From NCBI GenBank assembly GCA_030674415.1, contig JAUSGP010000005.1, positions 1-32,190 on the forward strand: a stretch of 32,190 nucleotides of DNA. Direction: 5' to 3'. Of this stretch, positions 10,689-17,996 are shown piece by piece; position 1 is the first letter of the stretch, and every line of letters starts with the position of its first letter. The DNA is from a bacterium (GTDB taxonomy: Bacteria; Patescibacteriota; Minisyncoccia; Phycocordibacterales; Zambryskibacteraceae). The notes under the pieces were generated by a model. The model was not told the DNA's origin, did no database searches, and saw only the letters and a program-made list of their open reading frames with translations. Position numbers and translations under genes: made by a program.

Positions 10689-10732
10689 ATATTCTAAGCC
10701 ATATTTTGATAAATTAGAGGTAAAAATAGACA

Positions 10733-10767
10733 ATATACTTGACAATATTTCAAGTATATGATAGGAT
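10733..10767 (+). promoter_or_regulatory. Promoter with 10-bp palindromic operator
   Basis: TTGACA (10739-10744), 17-nt spacer, TAGGAT (10762-10767). ATATACTTGA (10733-10742) and TCAAGTATAT (10750-10759) form a perfect inverted repeat across the -35, a likely repressor site. The ATG at 10776 is 8 nt after the -10, so the mRNA may be leaderless. Confidence 0.65.
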
Positions 10768-10775
10768 AGTAATAG

Positions 10776-10976
10776 ATGCAGGCGTTTATCGTCGGCACCA
10801 GGACGGTCGTCAGCAACTTCGTTGACGGCACCCGAATCGTGGAGCAGAGGTTTCGGGAAACCGAAGCGGATGCTCTTGCTCACGCTCTGTGGCTCGAAAG
10901 CCACGGCAAGCGTGAGGAAGCTGTGGAATATCTGGACGACTACCTCCAGAGACACCCAGCCCCGACTCGCCACTAA
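10776..10976 (+). CDS. 66-aa hypothetical protein, separate transcription unit
   Basis: 66 aa, acidic, alpha-helical in its second half (ALWLESHGKREEAVEYLDDY), which has the look of a single helix-turn-helix repeat. There is no Shine-Dalgarno; it depends on the promoter at 10739-10767. It may be the small regulator acting at the adjacent palindrome or simply a regulated product. No family recognised. Confidence 0.55.
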   Translation: MQAFIVGTRTVVSNFVDGTRIVEQRFRETEADALAHALWLESHGKREEAVEYLDDYLQRHPAPTRH

Positions 10977-11047
10977 GGTGGGGGTGCAATGGGGATGTCA
11001 TCGCAGTCCCTGTAAATAAAATGCGTGCCCTTAGCCGGGTCACAAGC

Positions 11048-11079
11048 AAGGCCATTCTTAACCGAACGGCCTTTTTGTT
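11048..11079 (+). terminator. Intrinsic terminator
   Basis: AAGGCC/GGCCTT stem with a 14-nt loop followed by TTTTGTTTT. Closes the 10776-10976 unit. Confidence 0.7.
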
Positions 11080-11084
11080 TTACA

Positions 11085-11118
11085 ACAAACCCGCCAATTG
11101 GCGGGTTTGTGTTTCTTA
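11085..11118. terminator. Bidirectional intrinsic terminator
   Basis: ACAAACCCGCC/GGCGGGTTTGT with an AATT loop. T-rich on both sides, so it can close rightward transcripts from the island side and the leftward unit starting at nusA. Confidence 0.75.
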
Positions 11119-11134
11119 ATTAACTAGAAGGATT

Positions 11135-11392
11135 TTAAGAAGCGTTCATTTCGGCATCGAGATTTTCGAGCTCGGTAGAGTTGAGATCAGCTTCGATGTC
11201 AGCGGTAGTATCAGATTCGCTCTGGATGTTGATGGTATCGAGTTCATTGTTTAGTGCCTGACTCTCACTACGCTGTCCCCAGAAGTAGAGTGCTCCGAAG
11301 ATCACAACAGCGAGAATGACGATAGCGCCGATGATGGGGCCGGCGGAGGAGCCAGACTGAACTGCTGCATTGACGTTGCTTTGTTCGTCCAT
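11135..11392 (-). CDS. Small single-pass membrane protein
   Basis: 85 aa. A short N-terminal polar region, then a membrane helix (PIIGAIVILAVVIFGALYFW, residues ~19-38), then an acidic Asp/Glu/Ser-rich tail. Small proteins of this form are common in Patescibacteria, with no assigned function. The lone helix and acidic tail suggest an outward-facing or periplasm-like tail. Confidence 0.75.
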   Translation of the reverse strand: MDEQSNVNAAVQSGSSAGPIIGAIVILAVVIFGALYFWGQRSESQALNNELDTINIQSESDTTADIEADLNSTELENLDAEMNAS

Positions 11393-11415
11393 GTTATTAG
11401 ATGGCTAAATAATAA

Positions 11416-12123
11416 TTAATCGTCGTCTTCCACTTCAACAATTGAGGTGGCATTTGCTTCGACCCTAGTCTTGCCGAGAGCACCGAGGGAGCGAAGTGCC
11501 TTCATGAGACTGGTGTGAGCCTCACGAATATGGCCCTTAACTTCAGCAGCAATATTGCGTACTCGTTCGAAGTTTTCCTGCGCCTTGTCTCCAGAGAGAT
11601 CAACAGAGGCAAAAAGGGCAATGCTCGTCTTGGCTGCAGAGAGATGAACTTTTGCCTCCGCTACGAAACCTTCGGCTTCGGCTGTATTCTTACCCTCGGC
11701 CTTAACCTTCTCTATTCTAGACTCTATCCTGGTAAGAATTTTCTCCAGTCGTTCAACGGTAGCCATGAGCAATCGAGCAGTGTGTTCGGCCTTCTTCTTA
11801 GCTAGACCTCTCTGCATCTCCACGCGCTTAGCTGTTGAGGAAGCTTGGCGCACTTCGCGGTTCTCTTTCATTTCTTCTTTACGAGTTTCGATATTGGCCT
11901 TGATTTCGACTCGACGCTCGGTACTCGATGCCTTACGATTCTCGGCCTCAATCTTCCTCTCTTCTACTCTAGCCTTAACATCAACACCAACCCTTTCGGC
12001 TGGTACAGGAACAGGACGACCACCGAGGTTCTTGTCTCGATAATCAGTATCCAAGGCGAAAGCCGGAGTGGCCAAGGCAACAAGTGCCAAGGCGAGGGTA
12101 GCAGTAATAAATTTTTGTTTCAT
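11416..12123 (-). CDS. Secreted coiled-coil protein
   Basis: 235 aa. Signal peptide (LALALVALATPAFA) with cleavage near residue 23, then ~130 residues of Glu/Arg/Lys heptads (repeated AENRKASSTERRVEIK-type units) and a second helical section with a Val/Ala/Ile pattern. The C-terminus is acidic (EVEDDD). Probably a cell-envelope protein; family not known. Lies just downstream of ppa on the same strand. Confidence 0.75.
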   Translation of the reverse strand: MKQKFITATLALALVALATPAFALDTDYRDKNLGGRPVPVPAERVGVDVKARVEERKIEAENRKASSTERRVEIKANIETRKEEMKENREVRQASSTAKRVEMQRGLAKKKAEHTARLLMATVERLEKILTRIESRIEKVKAEGKNTAEAEGFVAEAKVHLSAAKTSIALFASVDLSGDKAQENFERVRNIAAEVKGHIREAHTSLMKALRSLGALGKTRVEANATSIVEVEDDD

Positions 12124-12213
12124 TTAATATGATTAGCTCTTAATCAGCCATTACCGTAGACGTTAATTATAGCTAATTACTACCACCCCTGCGAATACTT
12201 TTCGTTGTAGAGT

Positions 12214-12798
12214 TTATTCTAGATTCTTGAGATAAATGTCCTTATATCTCTGTTCACATTCTTTGATAACCTTAAGAGCTTCTTCTTTGTCGAAGAACCC
12301 CTTAGGAATACTTTGTCCTGGTTTTTTAAGATCCTTATAATGCTCTAAGAAGTACTCCGTTTCCTTCTTGAATTGTTCTCCTAAATCATCGATATTCTGG
12401 ATGTGATCACTCCTCTTATCATCAGCAAGAACTCCAATGATCTTATCGTCGACTTCTCCAGCATCTTCAAATTTTATCACTCCGATAATACGGACTTCAG
12501 CTAAGCAGCCCAGAGCAAGAGGCTCCATGACGTTAACAATAGCGATATCAAGAGGATCCCCGTCATGATCCCAGGTTTGAGGAATAGCTCCATAGGTGTA
12601 GGGGAACGCCAGGGATGAGTAGCCGACACGATCAAGCTTGAGTTGACCTGATTCAGTAATGATTTCGTATTTGTTGAGAGTTCCAGTATTAATCTCGACA
12701 ATAGTGTTTACTACGTCATTCTTTCCCTCTACAAACGGTGGTAGGACAAGCAAGAGATTGAGCATGAACTTTGACGGCTTGTGGTTTATGTTTGCCAT
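12214..12798 (-). CDS. ppa: Inorganic pyrophosphatase (family I)
   Basis: 194 aa. Hydrolyses cytoplasmic pyrophosphate, driving nucleotide-polymerising reactions. The family signature DGDPLDI is intact, as are EINTGTLNKYE near the N-terminus, DRVGYSSLAFPYTYGAIPQT and the DDKRSDH region. The length is slightly above the ~175 aa of bacterial enzymes because of an N-terminal extension. It starts 28 nt after nusA, so the two are probably co-transcribed. Confidence 0.93.
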   Translation of the reverse strand: MANINHKPSKFMLNLLLVLPPFVEGKNDVVNTIVEINTGTLNKYEIITESGQLKLDRVGYSSLAFPYTYGAIPQTWDHDGDPLDIAIVNVMEPLALGCLAEVRIIGVIKFEDAGEVDDKIIGVLADDKRSDHIQNIDDLGEQFKKETEYFLEHYKDLKKPGQSIPKGFFDKEEALKVIKECEQRYKDIYLKNLE

Positions 12799-12826
12799 AT
12801 ATTTATCTATTTAATTTTAACACAAA

Positions 12827-13987
12827 TTAATTTTCTTCTGGAGCTGGAACCTCGGCAGTAGCAAGTTCTTCTCCACGCGCAGACTGAATGTCGATCTTCC
12901 AGCCGGTAAGCTTGGCCGCCAGACGCACGTTCTGTCCGCCCTTGCCGATTGCGAGAGACTGCTGATCTTCAGCAACAATCACGGATGCAGCTTTTTCTTC
13001 TTCGTTTATTTTAATGTCCAAAACCTTAGCCGGGGAGAGAGCTTCTTCAATAAACTTCTTCGGCTCGGCTGACCATTCGATGATGTCAATCTTCTCACCG
13101 CGGAGCTCACTCATGACAGTAGATACACGTACCCCACGCTGGCCGACCAGAGCGCCGATTGGGTCGATATGAGTGTCTACGGCTTGTGCGGCAATCTTGG
13201 AGCGGTAACCCGCTTCTCGGGCAATAGCCTTGATAACTATTGCGCCACTCGCCAGTTCCGGGGCTTCCGCTTCGAAGAGCTTCTCAAGAAACTTCGGATG
13301 AGAGCGGGAAAGTCTGAGGAAGACTCCGCGCGGAGACTCTTCCACTCTATAGAGATAAGCGCGCACGCGTTCGCCTTGGCTGAAGCGCTCACTCGGTATC
13401 TGCTCCTCGTAGGCTAGAAGACCCGTAGCCCGACCCATGTCTACGAAGATATTGCCGCGCTCTATCCTCTGGACGGTGCCGTTCACTATCTCGCCTTCAC
13501 GCTTACCGAATTCGGACACGACAGAAGTTTTCTCCGCCTCACGAATCTTCTGCATGATCACTTGCTTAGCCGTTTGTGCGGCGATGCGACCATACTCACC
13601 CTTAGACTCAATAGGGAAAATAATTTCTTCATCGATCTGGGCGTCCTTCTTAATCTTACGCGCATCTTCAAGGAGGATATGATGCTCCGGATTGTAGACA
13701 ACTCTTTCATCTGCTGAAACAACCGCTTCGTCAACTTCACTTTCTGGAGTTTCTTCGTCTTCAAATATAACGCGTGATTCATCCACCACAATTTTCACCT
13801 GGAAGAAATTAGTTTCCCCAGTCGACAGGTCGAAGGAGGTACGGATAATCTGACCCTTCTTGCCGTACTCCTTCTTATAAGCGGTAGCGAGAGCGGCTTC
13901 AATGGCTTCGATGATCGAGGCCCGCGGAATACCGCGGGCTTCTTCAAGCTCGCTTAGGACTGAATTGATGACTTTGAGATCAAACAT
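12827..13987 (-). CDS. nusA: Transcription termination/antitermination factor NusA
   Basis: 386 aa from MFDLKVINSVL; the track's longer start adds 11 unlikely residues. N-terminal RNA-polymerase-binding domain (residues ~1-125), S1 domain (GEIVNGTVQRIERGNIFVDM, ~130-200), KH1 (VDTHIDPIGALVGQRGVRV) and KH2 (SLAIGKGGQNVRLAAKLTG). NusA binds polymerase and, with NusB/NusE/NusG, boxA-type RNA. It is the natural partner of the island's boxA sites, though proximity may be chance. It lacks the acidic C-terminal repeats of proteobacterial NusA. Confidence 0.95.
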   Translation of the reverse strand: MFDLKVINSVLSELEEARGIPRASIIEAIEAALATAYKKEYGKKGQIIRTSFDLSTGETNFFQVKIVVDESRVIFEDEETPESEVDEAVVSADERVVYNPEHHILLEDARKIKKDAQIDEEIIFPIESKGEYGRIAAQTAKQVIMQKIREAEKTSVVSEFGKREGEIVNGTVQRIERGNIFVDMGRATGLLAYEEQIPSERFSQGERVRAYLYRVEESPRGVFLRLSRSHPKFLEKLFEAEAPELASGAIVIKAIAREAGYRSKIAAQAVDTHIDPIGALVGQRGVRVSTVMSELRGEKIDIIEWSAEPKKFIEEALSPAKVLDIKINEEEKAASVIVAEDQQSLAIGKGGQNVRLAAKLTGWKIDIQSARGEELATAEVPAPEEN

Positions 13988-14006
13988 GTTGGTTTTGGTT
14001 ACGAAA

Positions 14007-14030
14007 TGGGTTCGCCTCACGGCGAACCCA
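14007..14030 (-). promoter_or_regulatory. Perfect 10-bp hairpin in the nusA leader
   Basis: TGGGTTCGCC/GGCGAACCCA with a 4-nt loop lies about 19 nt upstream of the nusA start. NusA is autoregulated in some bacteria through its leader; no U tract follows, so this is only a candidate control site. 14031-14171 contains no gene; an AAAGCGCC..GGCGGTCTTTC imperfect hairpin (~14131-14162) may terminate transcription. Confidence 0.5.
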
Positions 14031-14171
14031 CCTCAAGCAAACTTATTACTTATTTACTCTACCAAATGCCTTTAGGGTTTGTCAACTCCCTACGGTCGTT
14101 AGCTTCAGGTTCACTCGGACTCTAAAAACAAAGCGCCGAAGCGAAAGCTGAGGCGGTCTTTCATTTTGTAT

Positions 14172-14426
14172 TTATTCCCACTCTCCAATTATTAACCTCC
14201 CCTTCTTTTCCTTAGTCCATCTCTTTATTTGTGCTTCTCGTTTTCTAGCTGAAGATTTGTCTAAAAATTTTTTTGATACGTAGACAAGATTGAATGGCCC
14301 TTGTTGTTTGGCCATTTGAGATCCCTCACCAGAATTATGTTTGATTATTCTTAAGGCTGGATTAGTAGTGATACCAGTATAAAAATGTTTGAATCTAGAT
14401 TCAGCGATATAGACATACCAGGACAT
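14172..14426 (-). CDS. GIY-YIG domain nuclease-like protein (UPF0213/YhbQ type)
   Basis: 84 aa, the size of single-domain YhbQ-like proteins. VYI...YTG is the diverged GIY-YIG motif, the conserved Arg is in ALRIIKHNSG and the Glu in ARKREAQIKRW. Many homologues have unproven nuclease activity; roles in DNA repair or mobile elements are discussed for the family. Confidence 0.9.
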   Translation of the reverse strand: MSWYVYIAESRFKHFYTGITTNPALRIIKHNSGEGSQMAKQQGPFNLVYVSKKFLDKSSARKREAQIKRWTKEKKGRLIIGEWE

Positions 14427-14465
14427 TACTGAATTATACTCCTTCGATATAACTCAGGATAAAGC

Positions 14466-14520
14466 CCTTCGACTCTCGCCTGCGGTGAGCGCAGTCGAAC
14501 CGCTCAGGGTACTTCTCCTA
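14466..14520. repeat. TTCGAC-type dispersed repeat
   Basis: CTTCGACTCTCGCCTGCGG... and GCAGTCGAACCGCTCAGGG form the imperfect palindrome typical of the dispersed TTCGACnnGCTCAGG repeats found elsewhere in this window. Confidence 0.6.
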
Positions 14521-14567
14521 AGTGCTTTTATGAGGTTTACACTGAGCAATAGCTATTGAGCGAGCAC

Positions 14568-14596
14568 TTGCGGTGCGAAGCGAAATATGCTATAGT
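14568..14596 (+). promoter_or_regulatory. rpsO promoter, leaderless mRNA
   Basis: TTGCGG (14568-14573), 17-nt spacer, TATAGT (14591-14596). The GTG start at 14603 is 6 nt after the -10, so transcription should begin at the start codon. Confidence 0.6.
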
Positions 14597-14602
14597 CGAA
14601 GT

Positions 14603-14869
14603 GTGATTTCCAAGACCAAAAAGCAGAAGCTCATAAGTGAAGTACGGGTCCACGACACGGATACCGGCTCCCCTGAAGTGCAAATTTCCATATTGACTAA
14701 GCGCATTGAGGAGCTGGCAAAACACCTCAAGGCAAATGCTAAAGACAATCACTCGCGTCGAGGCCTCTTGGCTATGGTAGCCAACCGCCAGACGCATCTG
14801 AAATATTTGGAAAAGAAGAATCCGAAGCGAGCCTCAGCTTTACAAAAGAAACTTGGTCTCAAGAAATAA
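14603..14869 (+). CDS. rpsO: 30S ribosomal protein S15
   Basis: 88 aa, the standard length, starting at GTG. S15 is a primary binder of the 16S rRNA central domain and helps form bridges to the 50S subunit. Recognised by DTGSPEVQISILTKRI, HLKANAKDNHSRRGLL and LKYLEKKNPKR. The track's upstream ATG would add 10 residues unlike any S15. Unusually, there is no pnp next door. Confidence 0.96.
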   Translation: MISKTKKQKLISEVRVHDTDTGSPEVQISILTKRIEELAKHLKANAKDNHSRRGLLAMVANRQTHLKYLEKKNPKRASALQKKLGLKK

Positions 14870-14879
14870 CCCCGGGCAG

Positions 14880-14962
14880 CTTTTAGCTGCTAGGGACTAG
14901 CTGTTAGCTTAAATTTCGCACGCGAATTCAAAAGCTAGAAGCTAGAAGCTAATAGCTATAAC
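14880..14962. repeat. AGCT/CTAG inverted repeat block
   Basis: TTTTAGCTGCTAGGGACTAGC and AAGCTAGAAGCTAGAAGC face each other around a ~20-nt centre. This resembles the flanks of the four-helix-bundle genes at 29671 and 30580, but with no gene between. Its right end contributes TATAAC, a possible -10 for the next gene. Confidence 0.55.
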
Positions 14963-14971
14963 CTAATTTAT

Positions 14972-15520
14972 ATGTCAGTTATCAAACATAAAGCCCAGCG
15001 GGTCGGCATTTTCATAGACACGCAAAACATTTATCATTCCGCCAAGAACTTGCATCATGCCAAGGCCAACTTCGGCGCCATTGTCAAAGACGCTCTCGAT
15101 GGACGAGTACTCGTCCGCGCTATAGCCTATGTAGCTTCCACGGAAGGAGGGGAAGAAAACGCCTTTTTCGGCGCGCTTTCTAAGGTGGGAATTGAAACCC
15201 GCACCAAGCCGCTTCAAATATTCATCGGCGGAGCCAAGAAAGCCAACTGGGACATCGACATGGCTATGGACGCGGTCAAGCTTGCTCCCAAGCTCGACGC
15301 TATCATCCTCATCACTGGCGATGGAGACTTCGTCTCTCTTGTAGAGTACTTACAAAACACTCACGGTACCCAGGTAGAAGTGGTCTCCTTCGGTAAATCA
15401 TCTTCATCTAAGCTTATCGAGGCTGCGGATGATTTCCTCGACCTAGACCTCAATCCTCGCAAATATCTACTCTCCGGCAATAGTATGGGCATGAGTAATC
15501 CACGAAGGATTTTGAAATAG
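14972..15520 (+). CDS. NYN domain (LabA/DUF88 family) protein
   Basis: 182 aa. NYN domains are PIN-like folds, often metal-dependent RNases. The acidic residues fit: FIDTQNIY (Asp in strand 1), DIDMAMDAVKL in the middle and ITGDGDFVSLVEYL near the C-terminus. The target is unknown. No Shine-Dalgarno; TATAAC lies 9 nt before the ATG. Confidence 0.9.
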   Translation: MSVIKHKAQRVGIFIDTQNIYHSAKNLHHAKANFGAIVKDALDGRVLVRAIAYVASTEGGEENAFFGALSKVGIETRTKPLQIFIGGAKKANWDIDMAMDAVKLAPKLDAIILITGDGDFVSLVEYLQNTHGTQVEVVSFGKSSSSKLIEAADDFLDLDLNPRKYLLSGNSMGMSNPRRILK

Positions 15521-15567
15521 TTCGATAAACTCACCACGAGTAGTTCGACCAGCTCACTACAAGTAGG
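15521..15567. repeat. TTCGAC-type dispersed repeat
   Basis: TTCGATAAACTCACCACGAG then TTCGACCAGCTCACTACAAG, two tandem copies of the TTCGAC..CTCA unit between the NYN gene and the next gene. Confidence 0.6.
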
Positions 15568-15580
15568 TTAGAATAGAGGG

Positions 15581-16489
15581 ATGGATCCGGAAGAAAAGTC
15601 TCCTTTAAAGCAAATACGCACCTTCCAGGGTGACGTGGCTGACGCCCTTCATCGGCAGAACGAATCGCTTGTTTCCATCCAACAAACCGAGGCCTCTAGG
15701 AGGCGCGCTTCTCCAGACGAAGTTGTTGATTCAGAAATCTCGGAGAGAAGGAAAAAAACTTTCTTCCTTCTCATAGGCAGTCTCTTCTTTATCATCCTCG
15801 GCATAGCGGGAGCCTGGTACGGTTACCGGGAATATTTGAGGAAAACGGCACCGCCTACACCCGTAACCCCTTCTAGTCGGCTCATATCGCCGGAGAGTGC
15901 CGTCACCCTCGATCTTTCGACAGCGAGTCGCGAAATATTTCTCTCCCGATTTGCCGAAGCAATCATAGACGTGCCAGCTGGAGCCTTGCGACACGTCATC
16001 TTGAGGAACGGCCCGACCGTTAATTCACCACTCCTTGAAACCGCAGGTTTTTTCAAAATTCTCGAGAGTCAGGCGCCCGCTAGCCTGGTGCGCTCCTTCG
16101 AGCCCATCTTTATGGTCGGAGCGTTGGGAGAGAGTCCGTTTCTGATCATTAAGCTTAGTAGCTTCGAAAGTGCCTTCGCGGGCATGCTTGCATGGGAGCC
16201 AAATATGGCTCCAGACGTTGCCCCACTTCTAGGAACCGAAGAACTTTTGAAAGTGATTCCTTCCACATCCGTCTTTAAGGATGTGATCGTCAGGAACAAG
16301 GACGTCCGCATGCTCGAATCTAGCTCGGTTTCGACCACTTCGACGAGCTCAGGGCAAGCAAGCTCACCGCAAGCAACTCCGATAATCCTTTATTCCTTCT
16401 TCGACAACCGGATACTCATTATTACGGAGAATTCAGAAACGCTCCAAATCCTCATGGACCGCCTGACCAGGGAGAAATTGTCCCGTTAG
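15581..16489 (+). CDS. Single-pass membrane protein, hypothetical
   Basis: 302 aa. A cytoplasmic N-terminus of ~60 residues ends in a stop-transfer (SERRKK), then a membrane helix (TFFLLIGSLFFIILGIAGAW), then a ~220-residue external domain with alternating strands and helices. Patescibacterial proteins of this form are common but unassigned. The stretch STTSTSSGQASS near residue 255 is encoded by a TTCGAC..GCTCAGGGCAAGC dispersed repeat. TAGAAT lies 6 nt before ATG, so the mRNA is probably leaderless. Confidence 0.8.
   Translation: MDPEEKSPLKQIRTFQGDVADALHRQNESLVSIQQTEASRRRASPDEVVDSEISERRKKTFFLLIGSLFFIILGIAGAWYGYREYLRKTAPPTPVTPSSRLISPESAVTLDLSTASREIFLSRFAEAIIDVPAGALRHVILRNGPTVNSPLLETAGFFKILESQAPASLVRSFEPIFMVGALGESPFLIIKLSSFESAFAGMLAWEPNMAPDVAPLLGTEELLKVIPSTSVFKDVIVRNKDVRMLESSSVSTTSTSSGQASSPQATPIILYSFFDNRILIITENSETLQILMDRLTREKLSR
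16335..16378. repeat. Dispersed repeat inside a coding sequence
   Basis: TTCGACCACTTCGACGAGCT followed by CAGGGCAAGCAAGCTCACCGC, in frame within the 15581-16489 gene, encoding a low-complexity Ser/Thr stretch. Confidence 0.6.
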
Positions 16490-16514
16490 CTGGAATCATA
16501 GCGTTCTGTTAAAA

Positions 16515-16560
16515 TGGTTCGACAAGCCCCTTCGACAGGCTCAGGATAAATCACTATAAA
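16515..16560. repeat. Dispersed repeat supplying a -10 box
   Basis: TTCGACAAGC CCCTTCGACAGGCTCAGG then ATCACTATAAAT. TATAAA (16555-16560) is 7 nt from the ATG of the next gene. The same CACTATAAATA junction occurs at 23944. Confidence 0.6.
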
Positions 16561-16567
16561 TAGCAAT

Positions 16568-16930
16568 ATGACCATAGACTACAAACATTTTAAAAATAAG
16601 CTCGAGGAAGAGAAGAAAATCCTCGAGAAGGAACTGGCCCAAGTCGGCCGTATCAATCCTGATAACCCATCGGACTGGGAAGCTACTCCACCCGCCGACC
16701 GAGACATCTCGCAAGCAGATGAAAACACTGCCGCCGATGCCATCGAAGGCTACGAGGACAACGTGGCAATTGTTAAAACTCTCGAAGAGCGCTACAACGA
16801 CATCAAGAGCGGTTTAGATAAAATAAAGCACGGCACTTACGGCGTCTGTCAGGTTTGTCAGAAAGAAATTGAGGTCGATCGTCTCGAAGCCAACCCCTCC
16901 GCAAGGACGTGTAAACAACACATGGACTAA
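16568..16930 (+). CDS. TraR/DksA-family zinc-finger protein
   Basis: 120 aa. An N-terminal coiled-coil hairpin (residues ~5-85) is followed by a C-terminal zinc finger: CQVCQ, 17 residues, then CKQH, so the last ligand is His instead of Cys. DksA-type proteins enter the polymerase secondary channel; small members may act with or without ppGpp. The acidic tip (DISQADENTAADAIE) is present. Leaderless start. Confidence 0.88.
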   Translation: MTIDYKHFKNKLEEEKKILEKELAQVGRINPDNPSDWEATPPADRDISQADENTAADAIEGYEDNVAIVKTLEERYNDIKSGLDKIKHGTYGVCQVCQKEIEVDRLEANPSARTCKQHMD

Positions 16931-16936
16931 ATATAA

Positions 16937-16967
16937 GAAAAGCGCCGGATTGCTCCGACGCCCTTTT
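16937..16967. terminator. Bidirectional terminator
   Basis: AAAGCGCCGGA and TCCGACGCCCTTTT form a stem with A/T runs on both sides, between the DksA-like gene and the convergent accessory pair. Confidence 0.65.
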
Positions 16968-17034
16968 GCGGTCTCGCCCTGCCTTATTGTTGTCGAGGTG
17001 GCTAGTCTCGACTGATTTCGTGCAGGATCCCCGC

Positions 17035-17406
17035 TCAAGATTTCTGGTGAGCTACCAGCTTGCAACCGAGCTTCTCTTCCAAGAAAGCTACGATTTGTTC
17101 GACTGTCATTTCTCGATACCAGCGATCAATCCACGGCTCTCCCCAGAGAGGATCTGTGGGAATTGGATCCCCACCGATCCTTTCCGCCACATCCCTTAAG
17201 TAGGCATACTTTTGGAACATGGGGAGGATACTGCCCTGGCAACTCTCACCGATCCCATGATCGTCGAGAAGCCAAATTCTGACAGAATTTTTTCCATCAG
17301 GGCTGTCGTCGCTAGTATCAACCATGACCCTGAGTTTCGCTGGATGCAGACGGTAGAGCCTGAACTCTTCCGTATCGAAACCTTTAACGTCTGCTGCACT
17401 TCTCAT
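17035..17406 (-). CDS. Hypothetical accessory protein
   Basis: 123 aa, acidic, soluble. GGAGGTGTGAG precedes ATG. The C-terminal half (WIDRWYREMTVEQIVAFLEE) is helical. No family recognised. Second gene of a two-gene minus-strand unit. Its strong Shine-Dalgarno resembles the island genes rather than the leaderless genes around it. Confidence 0.65.
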   Translation of the reverse strand: MRSAADVKGFDTEEFRLYRLHPAKLRVMVDTSDDSPDGKNSVRIWLLDDHGIGESCQGSILPMFQKYAYLRDVAERIGGDPIPTDPLWGEPWIDRWYREMTVEQIVAFLEEKLGCKLVAHQKS

Positions 17407-17459
17407 CTCACACCTCCTTCCTTCTCCGCAGCCACGCGGAGTTAATTGTAAGAACTTTA

Positions 17460-17858
17460 CTAAGTGAACCTCCTTTCCAAATCAGAAGGAAGTAGAGGAC
17501 GCTGCCGCTGCCGGGTAAAGCCGATACCAAGGACCAACCCCTCATCGAACACGAACCTCAAGCCGAGTTCGCTCGCGTGCTCAATGCAGTACTTTCCAAG
17601 CTCCTCCCAAGATTTGTTGCTAGGAAAAAGCTCCGCGAGCTTATCCTTGGCAATCCCAGCAGAAGTAAGACTGTGAAGGGGATCAGTTTCCCGATAAAAC
17701 ATCTTCACAACCAGCTCTCCTACTGCCTTGGGGATAGTTGTGCCACCGTAGGAAATGGGCACTGGATCACCCTCACATCTTGCACCCCAACTAAGCCCGC
17801 TCAAGTAGGGCCAAGCCCAGCACAGAGGAGGTGGGGCCTCGCCAATCATGATTACCAT
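17460..17858 (-). CDS. Hypothetical accessory protein
   Basis: 132 aa. Short Trp/Pro-rich N-terminus, then a helical region (KAVGELVVKMFYRETDPL), an EHASELGLRFVFDEG section and a basic C-terminus. GAGAGGTAGAG precedes ATG. No family recognised. First gene of the unit driven by the promoter at 17880-17908, 53 bp from 17035-17406. Confidence 0.65.
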   Translation of the reverse strand: MVIMIGEAPPPLCWAWPYLSGLSWGARCEGDPVPISYGGTTIPKAVGELVVKMFYRETDPLHSLTSAGIAKDKLAELFPSNKSWEELGKYCIEHASELGLRFVFDEGLVLGIGFTRQRQRPLLPSDLERRFT

Positions 17859-17879
17859 CTCTACCTCTCTTTCTGTATT

Positions 17880-17908
17880 AATCCTATCACAAACGTTAGT
17901 TTATGTCA
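17880..17908 (-). promoter_or_regulatory. Promoter of the accessory pair
   Basis: On the minus strand TTGACA, a 17-nt spacer and TAGGAT, the same -35/-10 combination as the promoter at 10739-10767. A leader and Shine-Dalgarno follow. Confidence 0.65.
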
Positions 17909-17962
17909 ACTTAGCGAAGCTAAAATACGGCTTATATGGCTCAGTAACAATGTGTAATATTG

Positions 17963-17990
17963 TTGACAAATTTCAACAACTTGCTAACAT
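17963..17990 (+). promoter_or_regulatory. Promoter of the second TrmB-type gene
   Basis: TTGACA (17963-17968), 16-nt spacer, TAACAT (17985-17990), 6 nt before ATG: leaderless. TTGACAAATTTCAA contains a short TTGA..TCAA inverted repeat over the -35, a candidate autoregulatory site. Confidence 0.6.
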
Positions 17991-17996
17991 TAGAGC

